From NCBI GenBank assembly GCA_023662865.1, contig JAMPIK010000014.1, positions 1-47,035 on the forward strand: DNA of 47,035 nt, given 5' to 3'. Under the pieces are notes generated by a model. That model searched no databases. It worked only from the letters and a program-made list of their open reading frames with translations, and was not told the origin of the DNA. This DNA comes from Prevotella sp. (lineage in GTDB: Bacteria; Bacteroidota; Bacteroidia; Bacteroidales; Muribaculaceae). Positions 8,156 through 15,991 of this stretch are shown one piece after another (positions within the stretch are counted from its first letter, which is position 1; every line of letters begins with the position of its first letter). Position numbers and translations under genes: made by a program.

Positions 8156-8560
8156 TCAGTATCCAAGTTCGCGCATTTGTTTACGAGTTTCAGCTTTTAG
8201 TTCCTCTACTTGTTGATCTATTTCTGCATCATCAAACAAGTCGTAATAGTCCGCCCCGACTTCTCGGCAGGCCTCACGTAAATCTGCTTTTGTTTGTTCG
8301 GCTACACCTTCGTACATCTCATCTACATCATCACCATAATAGCTGCTCTCGTAATTGTTGCCGGAGGCAGAAGTGCTTGAGTTTGTTTTAATGTCCGAAT
8401 CTATTTCTTTGTCAGATGTGATTTGTGTCTGTGTTCGGGTATCTTCAATAATATCTGTTTTGACAGAGTCCGTTGTCTGAAATTCTTTTTTATTTGAATG
8501 AGTGCAGTCAATGACAAGCAAAAAGAAGGCAGATGTGGCGGCTATTTTAAGGATTTTCAT
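8156..8560 (-). CDS. Small exported protein, possible lipoprotein, unknown function
   Basis: I do not recognise a family. The 134 residues start with MKILKIAATSAFFLLVIDC, a signal-peptide-like segment ending in a Cys; Asp just before the Cys is atypical for a lipobox, so lipid attachment is uncertain. Next comes a low-complexity Thr/Ser/Asp-rich linker (about 25-70), an acidic Tyr-rich patch (SSYYGDDVDEMYEG), and a charged helical C-terminus at about 90-134 with AEIDQQVEELKAETRKQMRE. It appears to be a single-gene unit between two hairpins. The codon pattern and clear signal peptide support a real gene. Confidence 0.65.
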   Translation of the reverse strand: MKILKIAATSAFFLLVIDCTHSNKKEFQTTDSVKTDIIEDTRTQTQITSDKEIDSDIKTNSSTSASGNNYESSYYGDDVDEMYEGVAEQTKADLREACREVGADYYDLFDDAEIDQQVEELKAETRKQMRELGY

Positions 8561-8589
8561 TACGGTAGGGTTTAAAATTGAAAATATGT

Positions 8590-8622
8590 CAGTCCTAACC
8601 CTGAATTGTAGGGTTAGGACTG
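8590..8622 (-). terminator. Hairpin downstream of the amylase gene
   Basis: CAGTCCTAACCCT (8590-8602) and AGGGTTAGGACTG (8610-8622) form a perfect 13-bp stem with a 7-base loop, 15 bp past the amylase stop. The minus-strand downstream sequence is moderately T-rich (ATATTTTCAATTTT). Confidence 0.75.
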
Positions 8623-8637
8623 TTGGAGGATTGGGGT

Positions 8638-10077
8638 TTATTTGGTTAGGATGTAGGAGGTTAGGGGGGCGAGGATGCCGATGAGGCGACCGTTCTTTAC
8701 TTTGAACTCTTTGCCGTGCACCTGGTCGCGGTAGGTACCGTTGGGCAGAGCAGTGGGTAGGTCAATGCGGTCGGCGTGGGTGGAAATGTTGACTGCCGCC
8801 GCGCCTTTCTTGCCTCGGTTTACGAGAAGCACCTGACCGTTGTCGCTCACCTGAATGTCTTCTTTCTGTCCTTTCATGGCCTGACGGAACTTGTTGACAG
8901 CCACAACTTCCGGGTGGAAGAACTCATCGTTGCCGCGCGCTCCGGCAATGTTGTCGCCCCATACATTCGCCTTTGAGGAGTTCATCGGGCGCGAGAAGAA
9001 GAGCGGAACGCCGTTTTGACGAGCGGTTAGAAACACCCAGCCCATGCGGATTTGGTCATCGGATAGACCGGCACTTTCGTGGGCGTTGCAATATGTGTCG
9101 TGGCTCTCCACCCAAGAAGTGAGGTATTCAGGGGCGGCCTCGTGGCGCCAGTCTTTCATGTCAATACCTTTGGCAGAACCCTTTTCAAGAGCTTCGCGCA
9201 GATGCCATCCGTAGCCGGAGGCTGTCTGTCCCATGTAGTCGGCATATTCGGCTTCGGGGACGTTCTTGTCTTGGAGAATTTCGCCATATATAAAAAGCTC
9301 ATCTTCCGGCACGGCGAGTTTTACACCTTTCACGGCCTTTCGACCGAGAGCCACGTCCCAGAAATCGTTTACTTTCACTCCGGCCTGAGTGTCTACCGGG
9401 TCGGAATGTACACCTATATGCTTGGCTGTGTCATAACGGAAACCTCTGACTCCTAAACCGAGAAGGTCGTTTACATAGTTCATGTAATATTTTTGGAAGT
9501 CGGGGTTCTCGGTGTTGACATCGGGGAGCGCGCCGGAACCCCACAAGGTGCATTGCAGACGGTCGTTATAGTCTTGCACCGGGAGCAGGCCTTGAGTGTG
9601 GTACAATTTATCGCGACCACCGACGGCCTTAACCATATCATCGCTTACGAGGTCAACGTTAAAGGCAGTATGATTGGGCAGTACGTCTACGATAATGAGT
9701 ACATTATATTTGGCGGCAGAGTCGCAAAGGGCTTTGAGTTGGTCGCGAGTACCTACAATGTCGTTGCCGATTTTCCAGTCGGTCGGTTGGTAATAGTGGT
9801 ACCAGTTGCCCCCTTTGCCATCGGGAGTTTCAGAGAACAAGTGTTTGTTGCCCCCCTCGGGAGTGAGACAAGCCTGTGCCGGGGAGGTTTGGATAATTGT
9901 GTAACCGGCATCGGCTATTGTCTTCATATTCTCGGCGATGGTCGGGAAATTCCAGCTCCAAGTGTGGAGAATTACGTCCTCGTTAGTGGCGTTGGGGTTG
10001 CGAGTCAGGCGGTCTTTGGCAGAGAGCGTGGGGATTGCCATAAGAACCGCCAACGCGGTGAGAGTAAGTGCTTTCAT
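8638..10077 (-). CDS. Secreted GH13 alpha-amylase
   Basis: Endo-acting enzyme that hydrolyses alpha-1,4 bonds in starch or maltodextrin. It has 479 residues. An N-terminal signal peptide (MKALTLTALAVLMAIPTLSA, cleavage near 20) sends it to the periplasm or beyond. The GH13 barrel motifs are all present: DVLPNH at 131-136 (region I), GFRYDTAKH at 212-220 with nucleophile D216 (region II), IYGEIL with acid/base E266 (region III) and ESHDTY with D327 (region IV). A C-terminal beta domain ends GILAPLTSYILTK. There is no carbohydrate-binding module or lipobox, and no susC/susD pair nearby, so it sits outside a typical polysaccharide-utilisation locus. Confidence 0.92.
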   Translation of the reverse strand: MKALTLTALAVLMAIPTLSAKDRLTRNPNATNEDVILHTWSWNFPTIAENMKTIADAGYTIIQTSPAQACLTPEGGNKHLFSETPDGKGGNWYHYYQPTDWKIGNDIVGTRDQLKALCDSAAKYNVLIIVDVLPNHTAFNVDLVSDDMVKAVGGRDKLYHTQGLLPVQDYNDRLQCTLWGSGALPDVNTENPDFQKYYMNYVNDLLGLGVRGFRYDTAKHIGVHSDPVDTQAGVKVNDFWDVALGRKAVKGVKLAVPEDELFIYGEILQDKNVPEAEYADYMGQTASGYGWHLREALEKGSAKGIDMKDWRHEAAPEYLTSWVESHDTYCNAHESAGLSDDQIRMGWVFLTARQNGVPLFFSRPMNSSKANVWGDNIAGARGNDEFFHPEVVAVNKFRQAMKGQKEDIQVSDNGQVLLVNRGKKGAAAVNISTHADRIDLPTALPNGTYRDQVHGKEFKVKNGRLIGILAPLTSYILTK

Positions 10078-10084
10078 GTAAGAA

Positions 10085-10101
10085 TTTAGAGCTTGTTTAA
10101 T
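10085..10101 (+). repeat. 17-bp match to the terminus of the dispersed repeat
   Basis: TTTAGAGCTTGTTTAAT here is identical to the outer end of repeat R3 plus its three flanking bases (minus strand, 24266-24250). The match then stops. It lies in the 26-bp gap between the amylase start and the nadC stop. It may be a remnant, an unoccupied site or chance; an exact 17-mer by chance in 47 kb is unlikely. Confidence 0.55.
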
Positions 10102-10103
10102 GG

Positions 10104-10955
10104 TTAGTTGACTGCTTTGAAGGACATGTCAAGGCCTTTGACGGAGTGGGTGAGTGCACCCACAGAGATGAAGTCCACACCGGCCTCGCCGTAAGCGCGG
10201 AGGTTCTTGATTGTGATGCCGCCGGAAGACTCTGTTTCGCATTTGCCGCCTACGAGTTTCACGGCCTCGCGAGTAAGTTCGGGGGTGAAATTGTCAAACA
10301 TTATGCGGTCAACGCCGCCGAGGGTAAGTACACGCTCAATGTCGTCGAGTGAGCGCACTTCAACCTCTATTTTGAGGTTTTTACCGTTGGTTTTGCAATA
10401 GTCTTGGGCAGCTTTCACTGCATTCTCAATACCACCGGCAAAGTCAATATGGTTGTCTTTGATGAGAATCATGTCGAAGAGGCCGATACGGTGGTTTGTG
10501 CCGCCGCCGGTTTTTACGGCTTCCTTCTCAAGCATACGCATACCGGGGGTGGTTTTGCGAGTGTCAAGCACACGGGTGTGCAACCCATCAAGTTCTTTCT
10601 GATAACGAGCCGTCATGGTAGCTACACCGCTCATTCTCTGCATGATATTGAGCATTGTACGCTCTGCTATTAGCAGGGAACGAACAGAGCCTTTCACAGT
10701 GAACGCCACATCGCCGGGCTTGACGTGTGCTCCGTCTTCCAAAAAGACTTCCATCTTTAATTCCGGGTCAACCTTTGCAAGCACAATACGAGCGATATTC
10801 ACTCCGGAGAGGATACCTTCTTCTTTAATCAGCAAGCGCGATTTGCCCTTTGCATCAGCCGGGATTGTTGACAGGGTAGTGTGGTCGCCGTCGCCCAAGT
10901 CTTCGGCAAAAGCGAGATTGAGGAGTTCGTCTATAAGTTGTTCTTTGGTTTTCAT
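10104..10955 (-). CDS. nadC: Nicotinate-nucleotide pyrophosphorylase (quinolinate phosphoribosyltransferase)
   Basis: Converts quinolinate and PRPP to nicotinate mononucleotide in NAD synthesis. I start it at ATG 10955 (MKTKEQLIDELLNLAFAEDL), giving 283 residues, the family norm; the frame is open 40 codons further upstream but that stretch contains the promoter region. Motifs are EDLGDGDHTT near the N-terminus, ERTMLNIMQRMSGVATMTAR, the quinolinate-binding DTRKTTPGMRMLEKEAVKTGGG, HRIGLFDMILIKDNH and the phosphate-binding ESSGGI followed by GVDFISVGALTHS. No nadA or nadB is in the window. Divergent from rlmH. Confidence 0.95.
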   Translation of the reverse strand: MKTKEQLIDELLNLAFAEDLGDGDHTTLSTIPADAKGKSRLLIKEEGILSGVNIARIVLAKVDPELKMEVFLEDGAHVKPGDVAFTVKGSVRSLLIAERTMLNIMQRMSGVATMTARYQKELDGLHTRVLDTRKTTPGMRMLEKEAVKTGGGTNHRIGLFDMILIKDNHIDFAGGIENAVKAAQDYCKTNGKNLKIEVEVRSLDDIERVLTLGGVDRIMFDNFTPELTREAVKLVGGKCETESSGGITIKNLRAYGEAGVDFISVGALTHSVKGLDMSFKAVN

Positions 10956-11004
10956 AATTTTTTTCGTATCTTTGTCACGGAAAAACGTTTCGCCCACAAA
11001 GTTA
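10944..11004. promoter_or_regulatory. Overlapping divergent promoters of nadC and rlmH
   Basis: Plus strand: TTTG at 10944-10947, 19 bp, TATCTTTG at 10967-10974, driving rlmH; its -33 lies inside the nadC coding region. Minus strand: TAACTTTG from 11004 to 10997, driving nadC, with no clear -33. The two promoters face away across about 60 bp and may compete for polymerase. Confidence 0.6.
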
Positions 11005-11014
11005 GCAAAAAAAT

Positions 11015-11488
11015 ATGGAAATACAGTTGCTTGTAATCGGAAAAAACTCATCGGGGGTGTTGGAAGAAGCCACACATATGTATCTCAAACGTCTCAAACA
11101 CTACATACCATACACATTTAAGGTGCTGCCGGATGTGAAAAACACCAAGGCAATGAGCGAGCAGCAACAGAAAGCGGCAGAGGGCAAATTGCTGCTTGGT
11201 GCGTTGCAATCTTCTGACTTTGTAATGCTGTTAGATGAGCGAGGCAAGCGCTTCTCTTCCATTGCTTTTGCTGATTGGCTGCAAGTCAAGATGTTGTCCG
11301 GCTTGAAACGACTTGTTTTTGTGGTAGGCGGCCCGTATGGTTTTTCTCCGGAAGTGTATGAGCGAGCCGACAGCATGCTCTCGCTGTCGGATATGACATT
11401 CAGTCATGAGATGATACGCCTGTTTTTTACCGAACAGGTCTATCGTGCCATGACTATTCTGCGCCGGGAGCCTTACCACCATGAGTAG
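11015..11488 (+). CDS. rlmH: 23S rRNA (pseudouridine1915-N3)-methyltransferase RlmH
   Basis: SPOUT-class methyltransferase that modifies pseudouridine 1915 in helix 69 of 23S rRNA using SAM. Its 157 residues match family length. MEIQLLVIGK opens the protein, LLDERGKRFSS lies mid-protein, and the SAM-binding knot is VFVVGGPYGFSPEVYERAD with LSLSDMTFSHEMIRLFFTEQVYRA and the terminal RREPYHHE. The last 35 bp overlap the 3' end of the helicase gene on the other strand. Confidence 0.96.
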   Translation: MEIQLLVIGKNSSGVLEEATHMYLKRLKHYIPYTFKVLPDVKNTKAMSEQQQKAAEGKLLLGALQSSDFVMLLDERGKRFSSIAFADWLQVKMLSGLKRLVFVVGGPYGFSPEVYERADSMLSLSDMTFSHEMIRLFFTEQVYRAMTILRREPYHHE

Positions 11489-12746
11489 GCTTTTTGTGTC
11501 GGCGTGAATGTCTGAAATACTTCTTTTTGCCTTTGTCAGATTTTGAGCCGGACTGATTGTCGGCAGCTTTCTTTCGTGAATTGCGGTGTTTAAACGGCTG
11601 ATATACCGGAGTTTCGCCTAATTCAACCGGGATTGTTTCTTTTGCAATCTCATATTTTAAGAAACGCTCTATGCCACCGAATCGGCGTTGGTCATCGGGA
11701 TTTACCAGTGTGACGGCTTTCCCTCCGGCACCGGCACGCGCTGTGCGTCCGATTCGGTGTACATAGTCTTCAGCTTCGCGCGGCACATCGTAGTTTACAA
11801 CCATTACAATGTCGTCAATGTCAATGCCGCGAGCCACTATGTCGGTAGCCACAAGCACATCAATGCGTCCGGAGCGGAATGCGAGCAATGCCTCCTCACG
11901 GCTGTCCTGCTCCAAATCGGAGTGCATCTCGGCAGACTTGATACCGACTTTTCGCAATTGCCGATTTAAATCCTTGACTTTTTGTTTGGATGCTGCAAAT
12001 ATTATTACACGCTTGTCGGCTTTGGTTTTAAGAATGTGGCGGAGCATGTACTCCTTTTGCGGTTCATAAACTATGGCTGCACTTTGCTCAATAGCATCTG
12101 CCGGTCGGCTGATTGCCGTTTTTACCTCAACGGGATTTTTAAGCAGTCCGGCAGCCAACTGTTTAATTTTGCCGGGCATTGTGGCGGAGAACATGAGAGT
12201 TTGACGCTCTTTCGGGAGGTGCTTGGCTATGGCCATTATGTCGTCGAAGAAACCCATATCGAGCATACGGTCCGCCTCATCAAGAATGAAGAAGCTGATT
12301 TTTGATAAATCGCAATAGCCCATTTGCAAATGAGCCAAGAGCCTTCCGGGCGTGGCAATTACGATATCCGCTCCCTTTTTAAGCCCTGTTTGCTGTCGGC
12401 TGAACTCGCGCCCGTCCGTACCCCCGTAAATCGGCAAAGAGCTGACCGGCAGATAGTAAGCGAACCCTTCCATTTGTCGGTCTATCTGCATAGCCAGCTC
12501 ACGTGTCGGAGTCATTATTATGCAGTTGATGGCATCAGTAGGGTAGTTGCCGTAAGTGAGGCGCTCAAGTACCGGAAGCAAATAAGCGGCGGTTTTGCCG
12601 GTGCCGGTCTGTGCGATAGCCATGATGTCGTGCCCTTCAAGAGCCGGCGGAATAGCCATTTCCTGAATGGGTGTGCAGGTGTCAAAGTGCATTGCATCGA
12701 GAGCATCGAGCAAGTCATCGCCAAGGTTTAGTTCGTCAAAATACAT
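11454..12746 (-). CDS. DEAD-box ATP-dependent RNA helicase (RhlE-like)
   Basis: RNA unwinding protein, probably in ribosome assembly or RNA turnover. The 430 residues carry all core motifs: TPIQ Q-motif near 25-28, Walker A AQTGTGKT at 45-52, PTRELA, TPGR, DEAD at 156-159, SAT at 187-189, and the C-terminal RecA domain with VATDIVARGIDI and HRIGRTARAG. A basic Lys/Arg/His tail (about 390-430) probably binds RNA. It sits downstream of rpsF-rpsR-rplI, separated by a terminator-like hairpin, and has its own -7 element just 5 nt before the ATG. Confidence 0.94.
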   Translation of the reverse strand: MYFDELNLGDDLLDALDAMHFDTCTPIQEMAIPPALEGHDIMAIAQTGTGKTAAYLLPVLERLTYGNYPTDAINCIIMTPTRELAMQIDRQMEGFAYYLPVSSLPIYGGTDGREFSRQQTGLKKGADIVIATPGRLLAHLQMGYCDLSKISFFILDEADRMLDMGFFDDIMAIAKHLPKERQTLMFSATMPGKIKQLAAGLLKNPVEVKTAISRPADAIEQSAAIVYEPQKEYMLRHILKTKADKRVIIFAASKQKVKDLNRQLRKVGIKSAEMHSDLEQDSREEALLAFRSGRIDVLVATDIVARGIDIDDIVMVVNYDVPREAEDYVHRIGRTARAGAGGKAVTLVNPDDQRRFGGIERFLKYEIAKETIPVELGETPVYQPFKHRNSRKKAADNQSGSKSDKGKKKYFRHSRRHKKPTHGGKAPGAE

Positions 12747-12751
12747 TTGTT

Positions 12752-12759
12752 CAAAATTA
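12752..12759 (-). promoter_or_regulatory. -7 element abutting the helicase start codon
   Basis: The minus strand reads TAATTTTG (12759-12752), then AACAA and the helicase ATG. If used, the transcript would begin at or within a few bases of the start codon. No good -33 is seen because the hairpin at 12761-12790 occupies that position. Confidence 0.4.
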
Positions 12760-12760
12760 A

Positions 12761-12790
12761 GGGCGAGGCTTCCGGGGGAAAGCCACGCCC
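12761..12790 (-). terminator. Hairpin between rplI and the helicase gene
   Basis: GGGCGAGGCTT (12761-12771) pairs with AAGCCACGCCC (12780-12790), with one A-A mismatch and a GC-rich loop. On the minus strand TTAATTTTG follows. It probably ends or attenuates the ribosomal-protein transcript before the helicase. Confidence 0.6.
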
Positions 12791-12816
12791 TGTGTTATGC
12801 GGTTGTCCAAAAAAGA

Positions 12817-13263
12817 TTAGTCTTCTGAAACTACCTCAAAAGGTATTTCAACGCTGACCTCTTTATGGAATTTAACAGTAGCGGTGTAGTTGCCCACTTC
12901 CTTAACTGTTTCTTTTACAGTGATAGTCTTGCGGTCGATGTTGTGGCCGAGTTTTTCAAGAGCTTCGGCAATTTGGATAGCACCTACAGAGCCGAAGATA
13001 GTGCCGGTAGCGCTTGTCTTGGTAGCGATAGTAAGTGCAACGCCTTCAAGAGCGGCGGCAGCAACCTTGGCATCTTCAAGCATTTTGGCAATCTTGTGGG
13101 CGCGCTGTTTCAGATTTTCAGCAAGCTGTTTGAGAGAAGAGGCGTTAGCAATCACAGCCTTGCCCTGGGGTATCAGGTAGTTACGACCATAGCCATCCTT
13201 TACTTCGACAACATCGTCCTTATAACCGAGATTGGCTACGTTTTCTTTGAGAATAATCTTCAT
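12817..13263 (-). CDS. rplI: 50S ribosomal protein L9
   Basis: Large-subunit protein with two globular domains joined by a long helix. The 148 residues show the L9 N-terminal domain MKIILKENVANLGYKDDVVEVKDGYGRNYLIPQGKAVIA (signature region about 13-40), the connecting helix with LAENLKQRAHKIAKMLEDAK, and the C-terminal domain (GTIFGSVGAIQIAEAL). Third gene of the rpsF-rpsR-rplI operon, the conserved bacterial order; gap of 30 bp from rpsR. Confidence 0.97.
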   Translation of the reverse strand: MKIILKENVANLGYKDDVVEVKDGYGRNYLIPQGKAVIANASSLKQLAENLKQRAHKIAKMLEDAKVAAAALEGVALTIATKTSATGTIFGSVGAIQIAEALEKLGHNIDRKTITVKETVKEVGNYTATVKFHKEVSVEIPFEVVSED

Positions 13264-13293
13264 ATCTTTGTTGTTTTGCTTGGATGGTTTTAC

Positions 13294-13563
13294 TTATTTC
13301 ATGAGATCGGTAACGTAGGGGAGCAGAGCCAAGTGGCGAGCACGCTTCACGGCTTTTGCTACACGACGTTGGAATTTGAGAGAAGTGCCGGTGATGCGAC
13401 GGGGAAGAATCTTGCCCTGTTCGTTGAGGAACTTCTTGAGGAATTCGGGATCCTTGTAGTCTACATACTTGATACCGCTGCGTTTGAAGCGGCAGTATTT
13501 TTTCTTCTTGGTGTCTACAGAGAGGGGAGTGAGGTAACGGATTTCGCTGTTGTTCTGTGCCAT
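13294..13563 (-). CDS. rpsR: 30S ribosomal protein S18
   Basis: Small-subunit protein that pairs with S6 on the platform. Its 89 residues contain [20 protein letters not shown] and the C-terminal basic helix region with [29 protein letters not shown], matching the S18 signature. It starts 4 bp after rpsF ends, consistent with coupled translation of the S6:S18 partners. Confidence 0.97.
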   Translation of the reverse strand: MAQNNSEIRYLTPLSVDTKKKKYCRFKRSGIKYVDYKDPEFLKKFLNEQGKILPRRITGTSLKFQRRVAKAVKRARHLALLPYVTDLMK

Positions 13564-13567
13564 AAGA

Positions 13568-13969
13568 TTAATCCTCCTTAACGATTACTGTTTCTGACTC
13601 AACCACTTCAGCGGGAGCTGCAGCAGCCTCTTGTGCTTTCTGAGCGCGAACGTGGCGACGCTTTTCTGCATACTCTATGGCGTATTTGTCCAGACGGAAA
13701 GTCAAGAAGCGGAGTACGCGTTCATCGCGGCGGAAAGAAGTTTCAAGCTTCTTGACGATAGTCGGTTCGCCTTTGAACTGGAACAAGACATAGAAGCCTG
13801 TGCTCTTCTTGTCGATGGGATAAGCGAGTTTGCGCAGACCCCACAGCTCTTCGTTGACCATCTCGCAGCCATTGTCTGTGAGGAAAGTCTTGAATTTGTC
13901 TACCGCTTCCTTCATCTGAACGTCAGACAAAACGGGAGTTAAAATGAAAACGGTTTCGTACTGATTCAT
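13568..13969 (-). CDS. rpsF: 30S ribosomal protein S6
   Basis: First gene of the ribosomal operon. The 133 residues begin [19 protein letters not shown] and include [18 protein letters not shown] and [12 protein letters not shown], the S6 core. An Ala/Glu-rich C-terminal tail ([17 protein letters not shown]) extends beyond the core, a common variation. The predicted leader of about 85 nt contains a short inverted repeat (ATGC..GCAT); S6:S18 autoregulatory leaders exist in many bacteria, but I cannot confirm that motif here by eye. Confidence 0.96.
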   Translation of the reverse strand: MNQYETVFILTPVLSDVQMKEAVDKFKTFLTDNGCEMVNEELWGLRKLAYPIDKKSTGFYVLFQFKGEPTIVKKLETSFRRDERVLRFLTFRLDKYAIEYAEKRRHVRAQKAQEAAAAPAEVVESETVIVKED

Positions 13970-14059
13970 TTTTGAATTAGTTGTGTAAAATTGTTATTAA
14001 TTAATTGAGAATTAAGCATGTATGCTCTCTACGCAGGCATATTGCGCCCAATTCGGCTG

Positions 14060-14090
14060 CAAAGTTACAAAAAAAATCGCAATCCCCCAA
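14060..14090 (-). promoter_or_regulatory. Promoter of rpsF-rpsR-rplI
   Basis: The minus strand has TTG (14090-14088), a 20-bp spacer and TAACTTTG (14067-14060). The predicted start near 14054 gives a leader of about 85 nt before rpsF. Confidence 0.65.
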
Positions 14091-14182
14091 ATTATTTAAG
14101 CTTGAAGTCTGAATATTTTGCAGTGGAAACTTTCTACAAGAAATTTTAACATTTTCAATACTACTAATAATATATGTTTTTG

Positions 14183-14190
14183 TAACTTTG
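14183..14190 (+). promoter_or_regulatory. -7 element giving a near-leaderless regulator mRNA
   Basis: TAACTTTG at 14183-14190 is followed by CACTCTG and then the ATG at 14198. Transcription from the usual distance would begin within one to three bases of the start codon. The surrounding 17 bases, TTTTTGTAACTTTGCA plus one, recur before the gene at 25751. Confidence 0.55.
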
Positions 14191-14197
14191 CACTCTG

Positions 14198-15841
14198 ATG
14201 AAGCCTCTGCTCAGAATATTAAAGACGCGTGTGTATCTTGCCATAAGTGTGGCTATGATACTCGCTTCGTTATGCACTTTCATAATTGTCGGGTGTTCGA
14301 ATTTTGATTCAGCGTCTTCAGTCAAGAAACAGTATGAGGAGCTTCTTTCAAGTCCGATGAATAAATTACTGGAAAGGGGAGAGGCGCACTACAAAGCCGG
14401 AAATTTGGACAGTGCATATCTTGCATATATGGCAGTGACAAGCCGTTATGACGAGAATATGAAGGCAGAAGAAAAGCTCTTGTGTGAGAGAGCCTTCAAC
14501 AATGCCGCGTACATATCGCATATATTATATTATGATTATCCTCAGACGTATTCGCTGTTGCTCAACGGCCTTGAAATTGCAGAAGATATTGACAATGATG
14601 CTGTAAAAGCCAATATCTATATCAACATCGGCAACCTTATGTGTGCCACCGGCAATTGGGACGAGGGTATGTCTTATCAGCAAAAGGCTCTCAAGGCAGC
14701 CATAGACACCGCCGATACGGTGAACTATCTGAAAGGTGCCACTAATCTCTTTGTTGAGGCCATTCTTGAAAATAAAATTGAAAACTTTCAAGGGGAAGTG
14801 GAAAAATTTCCCGTATTAAAGGGTGTCGGCTCTCTTTATAATTATGCAGAAACCGTAAGTAAAGTGGCAAAATCCAAACTGACAGGTGATTATAAAGCTA
14901 TGGCATATCATCTTGAAGAATTGTCGGCACAAGATGATTCCAATATAGCTCCTCGGGAGCGTATGATTTTCTTTCGCCATTTCATTTGGGCGAAAACTCT
15001 TGAACAGCGCGGGTTGACAAAAGAGGCTTTGTCAACCCTGAAAAGTATAGAATCTCTGAATATTGCAGAACCGGAATTGAGAAGCTATATGTATGGCGCA
15101 CTTGCAGACAATTATAAAAAAGCCGGGATGTCGGACTCTGCTGCAGAATATAAGCTTCGGTTTGCTGAATTGGGCGACACTCTTCGCTCCGATAAAAAAC
15201 AGCTCTCAATATATGAAATGAAACAAGCATACGAAAACCGCACCGCAAATTTCCGTATGTCCTCGCTGATGGAGGAGCACCGTGTGCTTGTACGTACTAT
15301 ATGGATTGTGTCCGGTTTTTCGGTAGTAATTTTGGCATTGTTGGTATGGGTATTTATATCGCGTCGAAATGTAATCCGGGCAAAAAGGGAAATATACGAG
15401 CGTAATCAGGAGCTTCTCACTCATATGGATGAGAGTGAGTGTGAAACAATGCCAACGAAGCCGGTGGGAGAGACAAATCCTGTGGATACGGAACTACTTG
15501 AACCTATAAAAGAGGAAATGCGTTCCAATCCGGAGGTTTACAATTGTGGCTATTCTGAGGAGTGTCTTGCCGGAAATATTTCAGCTCCGGTAAAGAAAGT
15601 TTCAGAGACAATAAAAGATGGCCTAAAACAGAATTTTTCAACTACCTTGCAGAGCTATCGTATTCGGGAAGCTTGCAGGCGCCTTACAGATACTGAACAT
15701 TATGAAAAGATGACAATAGAGGCAATTTCGGAGAGCGTGGGGTTCAAATCGCGTTCCAATTTCAATGCAGTCTTTAAAAAATTAACCGGGCTCACACCGG
15801 CTGTATGGCAGAAGATAGCACGTAGTAAAACAAGGTCATAA
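14198..15841 (+). CDS. Membrane-anchored TPR regulator with AraC-type DNA-binding domain
   Basis: Probable transcription regulator combining a sensor and an output in one chain, a Bacteroidetes-typical design. Of 547 residues, 11-33 form a hydrophobic segment ending IVGC (lipobox-like), 50-345 are TPR-like helices (for example AYLAYMAVTSRY, ANIYINIGNLMCATGNWDEG), 366-388 are a second membrane helix (TIWIVSGFSVVILALLVWVF), and about 455-545 are an AraC/XylS helix-turn-helix pair ending MTIEAISESVGFKSRSNFNA and FKKLTGLTPAVW. TPRs should face the periplasm and the DNA-binding part the cytoplasm. It sits 150 bp upstream of two co-oriented secreted-protein genes that it may control (inference). 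Confidence 0.85.
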   Translation: MKPLLRILKTRVYLAISVAMILASLCTFIIVGCSNFDSASSVKKQYEELLSSPMNKLLERGEAHYKAGNLDSAYLAYMAVTSRYDENMKAEEKLLCERAFNNAAYISHILYYDYPQTYSLLLNGLEIAEDIDNDAVKANIYINIGNLMCATGNWDEGMSYQQKALKAAIDTADTVNYLKGATNLFVEAILENKIENFQGEVEKFPVLKGVGSLYNYAETVSKVAKSKLTGDYKAMAYHLEELSAQDDSNIAPRERMIFFRHFIWAKTLEQRGLTKEALSTLKSIESLNIAEPELRSYMYGALADNYKKAGMSDSAAEYKLRFAELGDTLRSDKKQLSIYEMKQAYENRTANFRMSSLMEEHRVLVRTIWIVSGFSVVILALLVWVFISRRNVIRAKREIYERNQELLTHMDESECETMPTKPVGETNPVDTELLEPIKEEMRSNPEVYNCGYSEECLAGNISAPVKKVSETIKDGLKQNFSTTLQSYRIREACRRLTDTEHYEKMTIEAISESVGFKSRSNFNAVFKKLTGLTPAVWQKIARSKTRS

Positions 15842-15991
15842 CATGATTGCTTATTTCAGAAATACTGATTGTCACTATTTTGCATTTGTGCCAATTCCCG
15901 AAATCAGCACATTAAGAAACAAAATTAACTTTTTTTAAACAATATTTTAAGATAAATTTTCAACCGTAATATTCAACAAAAAAAAATTATA

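Noticed and set aside
8638..10089. Long plus-strand open frames opposite the amylase gene (for example 9493-10089)
   Set aside because: They mirror the codon structure of the clear GH13 gene, have no family features and no start context.
10956..11075. 40-codon N-terminal extension of NadC
   Set aside because: Covers the divergent promoter region and rlmH start; ATG at 10955 fits the family.
11454..12746. Plus-strand open frames opposite the helicase gene
   Set aside because: Shadow frames of a fully conserved DEAD-box gene.
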